From the NCBI RefSeq assembly GCF_000807855.2, contig NZ_JRYR02000002.1:1083429-1147428 (forward strand): DNA of 64,000 bases, read 5' to 3'. The position numbers and the translations under genes are program-made. This stretch comes from Flammeovirga pacifica (lineage in GTDB: Bacteria > Bacteroidota > Bacteroidia > Cytophagales > Flammeovirgaceae). Position 1 is the first letter of the stretch. Each line of letters starts with the position of its first letter. The notes under the pieces were generated by a model that saw nothing but the letters and a program-made list of their open reading frames with translations, was not told the DNA's origin and made no database searches. Positions 28,940 through 38,355 of the stretch are shown here, in pieces.

Positions 28940-30868
28940 CTATACTACTTCCAATTTGATTCTAATCGATTTTTCATTTTTATCAAAAAATAGATCAAGT
29001 GGAATTGCTTCAACACCGGGTACCATATTAAATGTCCTGTTCTTTTCAGTTTTTCTAATTTTGATGGGAACATTGGCTGAAATTTTAAGAGTCCCGTTAG
29101 GTTTCTTCACCTTAATTTTATTTGCATTGACATGAATTACCTCTTCATTATTTGGTGAAATAATGGGTAAAACAAATGCCGTCTTTTCATTAATATCTTG
29201 ATTAGTGCTGGCTTTAATGATTAGGTTATCGCTAGTAAATTGATAGTCGACATTAAAATTACCAGCCGTATTGACCACTTTTTGTCTGCTTTCGTTTTTA
29301 AGTTGCATCGCCCCTTGTACAGTGATAAGGTAGTCGTCGTTTTTGGTATTGAATGATGCCTCTAAATCAAATAAGTTTGTGTACCATTGATCTCCAGAAA
29401 ATGTTTCTATCCTGGGAGTTAAAGCAATGTCTTTTCCTGGTGCACTTTGCTGATTTAAAGGTTCCATTTTTTTATACACAGCCAAACTTGCAGCACAAAT
29501 TAACCCGACTTTATTATGATATAAAGTGGAAAGAGATGCACCCGTAGCCTGTCTTAAATCTTTCTTATGATAATATTCTGCATCGTAAGCTGTAATGGTT
29601 GAACGCCATTGCCCTCTAGAAACCAAGACCGTATCTAATTCTTCAAAATATTGAACTCCTTGTGCTGTAGCTCTTGGTAAAGGAGTGGCTACGTCTAAAT
29701 CTGGTAATTCTTTCCAGTTATCTAGCATAAATGCCAAAGATTTAGCGTGGGTAAACGTATGATGCAAACATGGTTTTATACCATGAGAAACATAATGCAT
29801 ACCACCATGTAACAATCCATTACTGGTGCACCTGTCTAAAAGTTCTGTATTCTTAATTACTGCTGTACCAAATGCTGGGTTTTCGGAAGCCATAACACTA
29901 AATGCCGGTTGACAGCCATCGCAAGTACGTGAACCCCAATAGGTCCATTTAAACATTCTTGTTCCCCAACTATTGTCCCATCCGCCATCTGGCATCATAA
30001 ACTCTAAATGACTATCAAGGGATTTATGGAGAATTTTAATTAATTCTTCGTCTTTTGTTTCGTGAGCATAGAGTACCAAACTATTTAGAGTTTCCTCTAC
30101 ATTGTACCCTAAGTCCACACCTGGTAAACCTTTTACACTCAACTTATGAGCAGATGGTTTGATCTCACCAAATAATAATCTATTTGGGCTTGTAAAATAA
30201 GACTTGATATCATTGGCTAAAACCTTACTTTTATTGGTGTATTTTGGCTCATCTAACAATTCACCAATCAGATGTAAAGCATAAATATTTGTCCCTCCAT
30301 AATTTACATTGGTCGCATCGATTTTAGGAAATTTCTTTAAGATAAAATCTGTGGCTTCTCTTAACCTGTTTTTCCAACGTACAATGGTTTTATCGTCCAA
30401 TAAATCAGAATGGTGTTTTAACGTTTCTGCTAGAGCAATAGCGCCAAAAACTGTTGTACCGTTCCATGATTTAGGATTTAAATCGTTGGTCCAGCTACCG
30501 TCAGGCCTACTCACATTGGCTTCTGCCCATTCAAAAGCATTAATTCCTGCTTGCAAATATTTCTCTTCGCCGGTTTCTTTTGCCATGTAAAACATAGGAT
30601 AAACGGCATCTTGAAGACGTGCATGAATCACATCACAAGCAGGACATTCCATCAGGCCATGCACTGTAGGATCAGCGGGGTTGTTTACTTGTATGTCAAT
30701 CATTCCGTCGCACCACTTTTTCAAGAGGTTGAAAGAAAAATCTTTAAAATTCACACCCTCTTTATTTTTACTATGTCCACTTGAACAAGAGGTTAATAAT
30801 GACCCGAAAGGTAAGCTTAATCCAACTCCTACTAATGTTGAATTAAGTAAAAAATCTCTTCTTTTCAC
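28940..30868 (-). CDS. Tat-exported lipoprotein with alpha/alpha-barrel and beta domain, function unknown
   Basis: The 642-residue product begins with a twin-arginine signal (MKRRDFLLN) that ends in a lipobox cysteine (LLTSC, Cys28). It is therefore folded in the cytoplasm, exported by Tat and anchored. Residues 60-440 are helix-rich with repeats typical of an (alpha/alpha) toroid, as in glucuronyl hydrolases and some lyases, and carry conserved-looking patches such as YWGSRTCDGCQPAF and PCLHHTFTHAKS. The C-terminal 200 residues are beta-rich. The fold is shared by several lyase and hydrolase families, and I cannot assign one. Tat export suggests a cofactor or metal bound before export. A protein of this kind occurs, as I recall, in characterised ulvan loci without a defined activity. 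It has its own terminator. Confidence 0.7.
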   Translation of the reverse strand: MKRRDFLLNSTLVGVGLSLPFGSLLTSCSSGHSKNKEGVNFKDFSFNLLKKWCDGMIDIQVNNPADPTVHGLMECPACDVIHARLQDAVYPMFYMAKETGEEKYLQAGINAFEWAEANVSRPDGSWTNDLNPKSWNGTTVFGAIALAETLKHHSDLLDDKTIVRWKNRLREATDFILKKFPKIDATNVNYGGTNIYALHLIGELLDEPKYTNKSKVLANDIKSYFTSPNRLLFGEIKPSAHKLSVKGLPGVDLGYNVEETLNSLVLYAHETKDEELIKILHKSLDSHLEFMMPDGGWDNSWGTRMFKWTYWGSRTCDGCQPAFSVMASENPAFGTAVIKNTELLDRCTSNGLLHGGMHYVSHGIKPCLHHTFTHAKSLAFMLDNWKELPDLDVATPLPRATAQGVQYFEELDTVLVSRGQWRSTITAYDAEYYHKKDLRQATGASLSTLYHNKVGLICAASLAVYKKMEPLNQQSAPGKDIALTPRIETFSGDQWYTNLFDLEASFNTKNDDYLITVQGAMQLKNESRQKVVNTAGNFNVDYQFTSDNLIIKASTNQDINEKTAFVLPIISPNNEEVIHVNANKIKVKKPNGTLKISANVPIKIRKTEKNRTFNMVPGVEAIPLDLFFDKNEKSIRIKLEVV

Positions 30869-31168
30869 TGTAGTCGCTATTTTTGTATTACAATATTATT
30901 AGTTTCTGTTTTAATTTCTCTAATCAAAAAGTTTCAATACACTGTCACACTTCACACAAACTCAATTCATTTGACGATAATTGAATGAGGTTGTCTTCTC
31001 TTAAAATCACATTCATTTTAATTGATCATAGCTTATAGAGCTATTCTTCCGAACACTTCTACAACTATATATCTGATTTTTAAAGACAACCTCATTCATT
31101 GATTTTTATGTTTTAAAATCACTTATTAGATGATAAATACTGTACTAATTCGTTATAGTATTTTTCAA
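30869..31168. other. Intergenic region with long inverted repeat
   Basis: The 300-bp gap between the PL25-like gene (stop at 31169) and the start of the Tat-lipoprotein gene holds one long inverted repeat (30982-31098). No gene or copy of the shared operator was seen. Confidence 0.45.
30982..31098 (-). repeat. Perfect 16-bp inverted repeat, possible terminator
   Basis: Arms TGAATGAGGTTGTCTT (30982-30997) and AAGACAACCTCATTCA (31083-31098) are perfect complements separated by 85 nt. It lies downstream of the PL25-like gene. No T-tract follows on the minus strand, so it may be a processing or attenuation structure rather than a classical terminator. Confidence 0.6.
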
Positions 31169-32743
31169 CTATTGTATAAGGATTTTACCTTGATATGTTT
31201 TAAGCGATTGCTTGTCTACAACATTTATCAAATAAAAGCCAGAAGAAAATAAGTCCCCTTTTTTAAGATGAACCACCCCTTCCGAAATTTGAGATTGGTA
31301 AACAAGTTTTCCTAATTGATTAAATATTAATACATCTGCATTTTCCACTCCTCTAAAATCAATTGTAAAATCTGAATTTGTTGGGTTTGGATATACAGTC
31401 ATTATTTTTTCTAGTGGTGTTTCTTCGTTAACAAAAGCCTGATTTGTTCTTGCATTTGAACTTGACAAAGACCATTTGATGATTTGCAAACGTTTATCAC
31501 TTGATACCGCCATTGTGGTAAGCTGGGTACCAGAACTATTGATGATGCTATTTGTGGTAGAAGTAAATTTGTCTGAGAAAGATTTAATTTCGCTCCACTG
31601 ATTCCATTTTTGTCCGTTAGATGCTGTTGCAAACAGTTTTAAGCTAGAAGATTTTCTAACGATAAGATACAAAGTATTACTACTTCGATCACAGTATAGC
31701 TTTGGTCTATCGCCCGTAAATGTGGCTACTAGGTTAGATGACCAATTAAATTTACCATCTGTACCTTTCACTCCGTAATGATGATAATATGCACCATTTA
31801 TTCTTAAAATAGTATGTACATTCCCATCTCCATCTACTGCTGCACCGTTATGATTGGTTAAGCCAGAATTTTGAGGAATTGTAGCTACTTTTAATCCATT
31901 GCTATTTACATTCATAGGCATGGATAAATACTCACCTTTAGCGTTTTTCCATGAAACACCATCATTTCCGGAATAAGCATACATTAAATCATGGTTTGTA
32001 TCCGCATTTGGTGTTTCTCTCCAAACCCAAGTCAGGTGAATTTTTCCTGAATGGAATTGTACATCATTAAAATAAGCACAACGACTGTTACTTCCGTTGT
32101 ACGTTCCGATATTACCATCGATAATTTCAAATGGCTTACTCCATGTGGCATCATTATTATATTTTACCATATAAGTATCGCCATTGCCACTACCACCTTT
32201 TCGGTACATAAAGAACAGATTCTGATTTCTTCCGACAAAAAATCGAGGATAAGTCACGTCTTTAATGGTGGTCTTATTAGCTTCTAAATACTTACGAACA
32301 GAACTAAATCTGCTTGCGGTAAATTGAGCATTACTAATTGTTGCCGTATTTGCCCACGAAAGCATATACCTTAGATCACGTTTATGATGATCAAAAGAAA
32401 GGTGTATACGTTTATCTATTGGAGAAATGATAATGTTGGGCGTATTGTGACTATCCCAAACTCCATTTCTTTGTTCGTACCTGTGGTTCAATTGAATGGT
32501 TTTCCATCCACCATCACCATAATTATCACTTCTAGATATACACAAATATCTATCAGAATTATAGTAGACCATGTAGACAAAGTTCTCAAAAATTGCAATT
32601 GAGTTTTGTTGTGTTGCTGTTGCAATAACAGGATTCGTTTTCCAACAATTTGTTACAACTGTTGATTTCGTGTAGCTGGCTGACTGCGAAAATGCGGTCA
32701 ATGAGATAAATAGTAAAAGTAATTGTAAACTGAATTTTTTCAT
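31169..32743 (-). CDS. Candidate ulvan lyase, PL25-like beta-propeller with T9SS tail
   Basis: The 524-residue secreted protein has a signal peptide (residues 1-20), a BNR_4-type seven-bladed propeller domain (about 25-430) and a C-terminal Type IX secretion sorting domain (YPNPTNSDFTI to the end). Ulvan lyases of PL24 and PL25 have this fold and, as I recall their structures, use two His 20-21 residues apart and a Tyr/Arg pair 16 apart. Here His99 (WDSHNT) and His119/120 (FDHH) fit the first, Tyr165 (TYPRFF) and Arg181 (MYRKGG) fit the second. The His-to-Tyr spacing of 45-46 favours PL25 over PL24. It would cleave rhamnose-3-sulfate to uronate bonds by beta-elimination, releasing unsaturated oligosaccharides outside the cell. 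It is divergent from the PL28-like gene. Confidence 0.75.
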   Translation of the reverse strand: MKKFSLQLLLLFISLTAFSQSASYTKSTVVTNCWKTNPVIATATQQNSIAIFENFVYMVYYNSDRYLCISRSDNYGDGGWKTIQLNHRYEQRNGVWDSHNTPNIIISPIDKRIHLSFDHHKRDLRYMLSWANTATISNAQFTASRFSSVRKYLEANKTTIKDVTYPRFFVGRNQNLFFMYRKGGSGNGDTYMVKYNNDATWSKPFEIIDGNIGTYNGSNSRCAYFNDVQFHSGKIHLTWVWRETPNADTNHDLMYAYSGNDGVSWKNAKGEYLSMPMNVNSNGLKVATIPQNSGLTNHNGAAVDGDGNVHTILRINGAYYHHYGVKGTDGKFNWSSNLVATFTGDRPKLYCDRSSNTLYLIVRKSSSLKLFATASNGQKWNQWSEIKSFSDKFTSTTNSIINSSGTQLTTMAVSSDKRLQIIKWSLSSSNARTNQAFVNEETPLEKIMTVYPNPTNSDFTIDFRGVENADVLIFNQLGKLVYQSQISEGVVHLKKGDLFSSGFYLINVVDKQSLKTYQGKILIQ

Positions 32744-33254
32744 TTCAATGTAATGTCTAGTTATTTACTGGCGTAATAATTCAAAGTGTGAATCAAAAAA
32801 GGAAAAACAGATATTTGTAATTCATTTCTCTATCACATTAATACAGTTCATTCATAAAAATCAATGATGGTAAGAACTAAATATAAATTCGTAGTAACAA
32901 CCCTTACGATATCATTTAGACAGATTCACCTTTAGTTTGGACTATTTTACATTATAGATAAACGTGAGATCTCTTTAGTAGAGTGATTATTTGTGTTTTT
33001 CATTTTTTGATGCAAACTCAAGTTCATATTTAAAGTAAACTGCAAGTCTATTAAATCATTTTTCTTTTGGTGTTCACAAGTCATCTCATTTGATTTTCTT
33101 TTATTTTTGAACTATTGCACCTGCGATTTGGATTATTTTTTCTTTTTAAAATTCCATCTTGCTTTTAAAGTTTGGATCGTTTATTTCTATAGAATAAATA
33201 GAACTAAACGGAACACCATTTTTTGATTTTCAACCAGATTAAACTTTACTATTA
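32744..33254. other. Divergent lyase intergenic region
   Basis: About 510 bp separate the divergent PL25-like and PL28-like lyase genes. It contains one good copy of the shared element (32934-32951, reverse orientation). I see no gene and no clear -33/-7 pair. Confidence 0.5.
32934..32951 (-). promoter_or_regulatory. Shared upstream element, site 2 (lyase pair)
   Basis: Read on the minus strand, TGTAAAATAGTCCAAACT matches 12 of 15 core positions of GTAGAATCGTCCAAT. The orientation relative to the plus-strand PL28-like gene is the same as at the GH78 site, but the distance (about 300 bp) is longer than elsewhere. It could serve either divergent lyase. Confidence 0.4.
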
Positions 33255-34250
33255 ATGAAACGTATGAATTTATTTTTGTCTGTCCCTAAGTTATTCTTCT
33301 CCATACTAATACTTTTAACCGCTTTTATGTGGTCTTGTTCTCAGGATGACACTATAGAAGAAATGGAAGAAATAGTTGTTCCAGAGGATACAGAAGATCC
33401 AGATGGTGATAATAAAGAAGAAGAAGAAGAGGAGGAAGAGGAAGAAGAAGAGCCTACTGGTCCTGAAATAATTATTTCTGATGAAATTACAGGCAGTTAT
33501 ACTACTTGTAATGACGATGGACAAAATACAGAAAGGGTAACAGATATTCCTAATTCTGTTAATGTTGGAACTGCAGATGATAGAAGTTGTTATGCCAACT
33601 ATTATGAAACAACAATAAATGGTAAAATATGGGGTTCGTATAACATTACTCACGAATCTAACAATATTGACAAAAGTAGTCTTCAACCTAGAATTGAAAG
33701 GTCTCTAGCTAGAGCTACATCTACAGAGGTAGGTAGCTATGTTCATTTTACTGGTACAGTAAGGATCTTAGAAACAGGTGATGCTGCTGGTGAAGGCAGT
33801 GATGGTACTTACATTATGCAAGCAAAAGGTAAACACACAGGAGGTGGAGGTTCTCCTGACCCAGCAATCTGTCTTTATTTAGCTAAACCAGTGTATGGTG
33901 ATACAGAAGAAACAAAAGACACTCAGGTTTCCTTTGATCTTTACAGAGAACAAATCAATTACAGAGGAGGTTCTGGAGCTGAAGGTAGAGATATTATTTA
34001 TCTTACTAACATTCCTAAAGGACAGAGTACTCATATAGAGTTAAAAGTTGGGTTTAGAGCAGATCCGAATGATGCTTCTAAAAAAATACATTATGCTGAT
34101 GCTATAGTTGGCGAAGAAGTATTTAATTGGGATATTCCTGAGCCAGAAAGAGGTACACAATCTGGTGTTAGATATGGTGCTTATCGTGTAAAAGGTGGAA
34201 GAGCACAAATTAGATGGGCAGATACTACTTACGAAAAAGTAGAAAAATAA
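33255..34250 (+). CDS. Candidate ulvan lyase of PL28 type, lipoprotein
   Basis: The 331-residue lipoprotein (Cys28 in FMWSC) carries a very acidic linker (12 consecutive glutamates near residues 56-67, encoded by mixed GAA/GAG) that would hold the enzyme off the cell surface. The remaining 260 residues are a single beta jelly-roll with [20 protein letters not shown] and [17 protein letters not shown], resembling PL28 ulvan lyases such as that of Nonlabens ulvanivorans as I remember them. Size also fits. It would cleave ulvan endolytically between sulfated rhamnose and glucuronate or iduronate. It is transcribed divergently from the PL25-like gene and ends in two successive hairpins. Family assignment is from memory without a search. 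Confidence 0.68.
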   Translation: MKRMNLFLSVPKLFFSILILLTAFMWSCSQDDTIEEMEEIVVPEDTEDPDGDNKEEEEEEEEEEEEPTGPEIIISDEITGSYTTCNDDGQNTERVTDIPNSVNVGTADDRSCYANYYETTINGKIWGSYNITHESNNIDKSSLQPRIERSLARATSTEVGSYVHFTGTVRILETGDAAGEGSDGTYIMQAKGKHTGGGGSPDPAICLYLAKPVYGDTEETKDTQVSFDLYREQINYRGGSGAEGRDIIYLTNIPKGQSTHIELKVGFRADPNDASKKIHYADAIVGEEVFNWDIPEPERGTQSGVRYGAYRVKGGRAQIRWADTTYEKVEK

Positions 34251-34283
34251 TTTAGTGTTGATTTGATGTGTGGATATAAAAAA

Positions 34284-34312
34284 GGATGAAGTTGGTACTT
34301 CATCCAACTTTT
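34284..34312 (+). terminator. Hairpin after the PL28-like gene
   Basis: Perfect 9-bp stem GGATGAAGT / ACTTCATCC (34284-34292, 34297-34305) with a 4-nt loop. It is preceded by an A-run and followed by a short T-rich stretch, 34 bp after the stop codon. Confidence 0.65.
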
Positions 34313-34361
34313 CTCATTGTGATTATAAGCAGCATCAAATATTACTTTATATTTAAAATAG

Positions 34362-34403
34362 AACCCTTACTACTTTAGTTAAGAAAGTGGTAAGGGTTTT
34401 ATT
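34362..34403. terminator. Probable bidirectional terminator
   Basis: Stem AACCCTTACTACTTT / AAAGTGGTAAGGGTT (34362-34376, 34384-34398) with one G-T pair and a 7-nt loop, A-rich before and T-rich (TTTTATTTT) after. It lies between the convergent PL28-like and outer-membrane protein genes. Confidence 0.8.
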
Positions 34404-34520
34404 TTGTACTAACATTAAGTAGTTGGGAAATATAAATCTAGAATAATTATAATTAGATAAATCAAGATCGAAGATGACCTCCATTTTGATCAATTTATGA
34501 CAGCAAAATAGCTTATAAGA

Positions 34521-35195
34521 TCAATTCCAAAGTACCTTCATTCCCATGTAAAGCATTGGAGTATCTTGATAGAAGTCGTATTGTGGTTCAAATAATAGGT
34601 TTATTTTAGTCAAACCATCAGTACCAGCAGAAAATATTTTCCCGAAACCAAATCCAACTGGTACTTCATTCTTATCGCTGTTATTAAAATCAAATAACAT
34701 TCTTGGATGAGATCTTAAATACCAGTTATGTTTAAGGTTTTTATATAAGCCGGGCTGAAATTCCATTGTGAAAATTTCGTCTCCACCTTGTAATGTTGTT
34801 AATGTAATTACCTTCCAACCGCCTAGTAACTTACTCACTGAAACAAAGTTGACGCCACCTGCCCAACCTACATTGTGAAAATTACTTGCAATGACACCAA
34901 AACCATATTTGTGTTTTTCATTTTTAGAGTTGAATAAACGAGAAACCATAAAATTACCCCCTTTAAATTCATTTTTACTGTCATAATTGAATTGTTCTTC
35001 AACTGTCAATCTAAAAAACCATTTATCATATATCGTTAAATTGGCTAAAAATTGAGTTTTTGAATATTCATCACCATATGCTCTATTAAATAACGCACCT
35101 GTTGGGCTTGGATCTATTGGGTCATTTGCGTCTTGAGCACGCACATAAAACGTACTAATCAACAAAATGGCCATTATAAGAATCGTATTTTTCAT
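34521..35195 (-). CDS. Predicted outer-membrane beta-barrel protein
   Basis: The 224-residue product has a signal peptide (MKNTILIMAILLISTFYVRA) and alternating amphipathic strands. It ends in an aromatic-rich strand (MLYMGMKVLWN), as in small outer-membrane barrels. I do not recognise a family beyond this. It is 205 bp downstream of the C-T-A-G-R sulfatase gene but separated from it by a terminator-like hairpin, so co-transcription is uncertain. In this setting it might pass desulfated oligosaccharides or sense them, which is inference. Codon use resembles its neighbours. Confidence 0.55.
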   Translation of the reverse strand: MKNTILIMAILLISTFYVRAQDANDPIDPSPTGALFNRAYGDEYSKTQFLANLTIYDKWFFRLTVEEQFNYDSKNEFKGGNFMVSRLFNSKNEKHKYGFGVIASNFHNVGWAGGVNFVSVSKLLGGWKVITLTTLQGGDEIFTMEFQPGLYKNLKHNWYLRSHPRMLFDFNNSDKNEVPVGFGFGKIFSAGTDGLTKINLLFEPQYDFYQDTPMLYMGMKVLWN

Positions 35196-35305
35196 GTCTA
35201 TTAATTTAAGTTCTATACAATTGATTGTTATGCCAAATGGATTGAAGAGAAGATAGGTTCACACTTTTTGATAATAGGATAATGTATTCCTAAGTACTAT
35301 AAAAA

Positions 35306-35375
35306 AAGAAGTTGTCTCCTACCTTACTCCTACTAATTTATAGTATTGTGTAGATGATTTATGAGACAACTTCTT
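35306..35375 (-). terminator. Long-loop terminator
   Basis: Perfect 13-bp arms AAGAAGTTGTCTC and GAGACAACTTCTT (35306-35318, 35363-35375) with a 44-nt loop. On the minus strand a run of T follows. It ends the sulfatase gene 35400-36908. The arm shares its GTTGTCT core with the inverted repeat at 30982-31098. Confidence 0.7.
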
Positions 35376-35399
35376 AAATATTGGCATTTATAAAAACTA

Positions 35400-36908
35400 C
35401 TATTTTATTTCAGTAACGTTCCAAGTAGCTGGTTTTTGAATTTGAGGAAACTCCTTAAAGGTCTCCTTAAACTCCATAATATAACTCCCTGCCCATCCGA
35501 ATAAGAAAGGGTGTTGAACATACCAATCATGGTAAGCATTTGTTTCTCTTGCTTTTTCAAATGGATCCATTCTTAAATCATATAAGAATGGTGCTTTTAG
35601 ATGCTCTAGTTTATATACCCAAACATCTTGTCCTACAGCTTTTTGTTCCATATACATGGCTTTCCATCTGTCAGCAAAGCGAATGGCAGAAATTTCACCT
35701 CCATCAGTACCATAGATATAATATTCTCTAGGTTTTTTCTCTGTTTTACCAGACCATAAAGGAAGCATATTGTATCCATCTAAGTGATTTTTGAACGTTT
35801 TATCATTCACTTTAAAATCTCCTGACTTTAATTTTTCTGTAATTTTTTCATCTCCAGCTGCTGCCATTAATGTAGGGACCCAATCTAGATGTGAAGTGAC
35901 TTCGTTAATTATAGTACCGGCTTCAACTCCATACCTTTCTGGGAATCTAGCCATACAAGGCACTCTAAAACCACCTTCATAATTAGTTGTTTTTTCGCCA
36001 TGGAACCAAGTTACTCCCGCATCAGGCCATGTAGCTTGATGTACACCATTATCGGTAGTAAAGATTACAATTGTATTTTCATCTACCCCTAACTCTTCTA
36101 GTTTTGTAAGGAAAGCCCCAACAATGTCATCTAAACGAATCATACCATCAGCGTATTTGTTCAATCCAGAAATACCGTCATATTTATCATCAATATGCGT
36201 AAAGAAGTGCATACCTGTAGTGTTCATCCAAGTAAACCAAGGTGTCCCCTCTTTTGTCTTTCTTTCCATAAAATCAAAAGCAGCAGCCTTAAATTCTTGG
36301 TCAACAGTTTCCATTCGCTTTTTAGTTAATGGACCAGTATCTTTTATTCTTCCGTCGGCAGATGCTTTAATAACACCTCTAGGCCTAGCAACACGACCAT
36401 TAGCATCATTTTCTGGCCAATCTTCATGCTCTGGTTCTTCCTCGGCATTTAAGTGATAAAGATTTCCAAAAAACTCATCAAAACCGTGGTTAGTTGGTAA
36501 GTATTGGTCTTGGTCTCCAAAGTGATTTTTACCAAATTGACCTGTTGCATATCCTTGTGATTTTAACATTTCTCCAAGTGTTACTGTTCCATCATGAATA
36601 CCTACAGGTGCACCTGGCAACCCCACTTTAGATAACCCTGTTCTTATGATGTGTTGACCAGTTATAAAAGCTGCTCGACCGGCTGTACAACTTTGCTCAC
36701 CGTAATAATCAGTAAACATTACACCTTGTCTTGCAATTTTATCAATATTGGGTGTTTGATACCCCATCATACCATGACCATATACACTAAGATTAGGTAT
36801 ACCGATGTCATCTCCCATAATCACCAAAATGTTTGGTTTCTTGTTTTTCTGTGCATTAACAGTGACAGTAAACAAAAGTGCGATCAAAATTGAGCTAAAT
36901 GTCTTCAT
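35400..36908 (-). CDS. Type I arylsulfatase with C-x-A-x-R motif
   Basis: The 502-residue secreted protein has a signal peptide (residues 1-20) and the sulfatase fold with PNILVIMGDDIGIPNLSVYG. The formylglycine motif is C-T-A-G-R at Cys74, the alanine-type variant. Metal and catalytic segments include GQFGKNHFGD and FTTDNGVH. It differs from the iduronate-2-sulfatase-like copies by its GMMGYQTPNIDKIARQG start and its long C-terminal region (FADRWKAMYMEQKAVGQDVWVYKL). It probably desulfates a different position of the same polysaccharide. A weak copy of the shared element lies 87 bp upstream of the gene. Confidence 0.85.
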   Translation of the reverse strand: MKTFSSILIALLFTVTVNAQKNKKPNILVIMGDDIGIPNLSVYGHGMMGYQTPNIDKIARQGVMFTDYYGEQSCTAGRAAFITGQHIIRTGLSKVGLPGAPVGIHDGTVTLGEMLKSQGYATGQFGKNHFGDQDQYLPTNHGFDEFFGNLYHLNAEEEPEHEDWPENDANGRVARPRGVIKASADGRIKDTGPLTKKRMETVDQEFKAAAFDFMERKTKEGTPWFTWMNTTGMHFFTHIDDKYDGISGLNKYADGMIRLDDIVGAFLTKLEELGVDENTIVIFTTDNGVHQATWPDAGVTWFHGEKTTNYEGGFRVPCMARFPERYGVEAGTIINEVTSHLDWVPTLMAAAGDEKITEKLKSGDFKVNDKTFKNHLDGYNMLPLWSGKTEKKPREYYIYGTDGGEISAIRFADRWKAMYMEQKAVGQDVWVYKLEHLKAPFLYDLRMDPFEKARETNAYHDWYVQHPFLFGWAGSYIMEFKETFKEFPQIQKPATWNVTEIK

Positions 36909-37309
36909 AGAATCAGATTTTTAAGTTTTTACATTACAAAAGTAGGTAGATGGGGTACCTCTTTTGTTAGACAAAAACCTATTTGGGAGTAATAAGTAAT
37001 TTACCTAGATAGACTGAAGACATAAAAAAAGATGCTATTAGGAGTAAATAAGTGACTACTCCACTTTAAAAACTAGTATTGATATTCCACAAGAACATGC
37101 TTCCCGCAATTTCTAGTATTAAGCCTAACACAGCACTCAGAAATACAACATTGAGTGAGTGTTTTCAAATAAAGTATACTCATATTCACGTCATCTATAA
37201 CGTCTTTATCAAAGGATAATTGATGTGTAATAGCTTGTGAATTAAAAAAAATAATAGGTATTTGCGGGAGTGTTTAAAGCTAAATTATTATTGTAAAAAA
37301 TCTATCAAA
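36909..37309. other. Divergent intergenic region
   Basis: About 400 bp without a gene between the divergent sulfatase and TonB-like genes. A weak copy of the shared regulatory element lies at 36995-37018. No other signal is clear. Confidence 0.4.
36995..37018 (+). promoter_or_regulatory. Weak copy of the shared upstream element, site 3
   Basis: AGTAATTTACCTAGATAGAC continues into TGAA and aligns with the site at 28648, sharing AGTA, CC and ATAGACTGAA. Its distance (87 bp) and orientation relative to the sulfatase gene are as at site 1. Confidence 0.25.
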
Positions 37310-38140
37310 ATGAAACTTCAAAAATTAGCTATTCTGACTATTTTCTTGGCGTTAATGATTACAGTCAACGTCTTTGCTCAACAAACAAATCATACATTAT
37401 ACTATGAAACAAAATACATGGCTAATGAGACCAAAAAGGAAACACCTTACATGAGAAAATTCCAATTGGAAGGTGATACCGTAACCGCTCTTTTGATCAA
37501 AAACCATGTATTACATAGTAAGTCTATCGTATACCCCTTTAAGAAAATTAAAAAAGCGGTAGATTTTTACCGTAATCCCTCAAAAGAGAAGTATGCTGAT
37601 AAATCTTATGATTATATCAGATATTATAATGATAATAAGATTGTTGAAAATGGTTCTTTTGTAAAAGGTAAAAAGAAGGTTGCTCAAATTACTATGGAAG
37701 GAAAAGAAGTGTTGTCGAATGGATCTGGAATACTTGATTATATAAACAAAAGTGATCAAACAAAATATCATACAATCTACAAGAACAATATTCCATTAAG
37801 CAAAGAAACCATTTTGACTTCTGGAGATACATTAATGTGGATCAAAAACCCTGATCAGTCTTCTAGAGCTATGCATGAAGGCGGGTTAAGAACTTTTTAT
37901 GAAAAGGTGCAAGAGGAAGTGAAACATAGTGATTTTGTGATTAAAAAAACTACAAAAGTTTACTTGACATTTATCGTTGATAGAAATGGTAAAGTTAAAA
38001 AAGACCCAAGACATGAATACACAGATGTTGAATTATACATTTATAATAAAGTCGTTCGTGTTAGTCATTGGAAACCACAAATGCTCAATAACCACGCTTA
38101 TGCGTCATCTATGATATTACCAATTACGTTTATTGAGTAA
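37310..38140 (+). CDS. Exported protein with TonB-like C-terminal domain
   Basis: I choose the ATG at 37310, which gives a signal peptide (LAILTIFLALMITVNVFA); an upstream ATG at 37262 would add 16 residues without a hydrophobic start. The 276-residue protein ends with a domain resembling the TonB energy-transducer C-terminus: VYLTFIVDRNGKVKK, then WKPQMLNNHAYASSMILPITFIE. The middle contains repeated-looking toxin/antitoxin-repeat-type strands (IRYYNDNKIVENGSFVKGKK). There is no transmembrane anchor plus proline-rich spacer, so it is not a canonical TonB. Such periplasmic TonB-domain proteins are frequent in Bacteroidota and of unknown role. It is transcribed alone and ends in a hairpin. Confidence 0.65.
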   Translation: MKLQKLAILTIFLALMITVNVFAQQTNHTLYYETKYMANETKKETPYMRKFQLEGDTVTALLIKNHVLHSKSIVYPFKKIKKAVDFYRNPSKEKYADKSYDYIRYYNDNKIVENGSFVKGKKKVAQITMEGKEVLSNGSGILDYINKSDQTKYHTIYKNNIPLSKETILTSGDTLMWIKNPDQSSRAMHEGGLRTFYEKVQEEVKHSDFVIKKTTKVYLTFIVDRNGKVKKDPRHEYTDVELYIYNKVVRVSHWKPQMLNNHAYASSMILPITFIE

Positions 38141-38171
38141 ACTAATCAGTAACTATTTTAGCATTCTACTA

Positions 38172-38211
38172 AATCCTGATCATGATGAAAAGCCTTGGTC
38201 AGGATTATTTT
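38172..38211 (+). terminator. Terminator of the TonB-like gene
   Basis: Stem AATCCTGA / TCAGGATT (38172-38179, 38199-38206), followed by ATTTTTC. It lies 30 bp after the stop codon. Confidence 0.7.
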
Positions 38212-38355
38212 TCTATATGTAAATATTAGAGTGTTGTGATAAGTTACAAACTTTCAGAATGCTGGAGTTCATAGAAACGCTGACACTTACACAACAAACA
38301 GTTTAGCCCAAATTAAAAAGGAAATATCTTCTCCTTTATCTTAAAATGAAACAGA

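Noticed and set aside
28940-30868. Calling the Tat lipoprotein a GH105 unsaturated-uronyl hydrolase
   Set aside because: It is far longer than GH105, and I do not see the paired catalytic aspartates in the expected setting.
33415-33453. GAA/GAG tract as a phase-variable repeat
   Set aside because: The tract is a multiple of three with mixed codons; length changes would only alter linker length, not switch expression.
33315-33686. Minus-strand frame opposite the PL28-like gene
   Set aside because: A shadow of the acidic linker; its Phe/Ile-rich translation is the complement of GAA/GAG repeats.
37262-37309. Upstream start of the TonB-like gene
   Set aside because: It adds a charged 16-residue stretch ahead of the signal peptide; the ATG at 37310 is more plausible.
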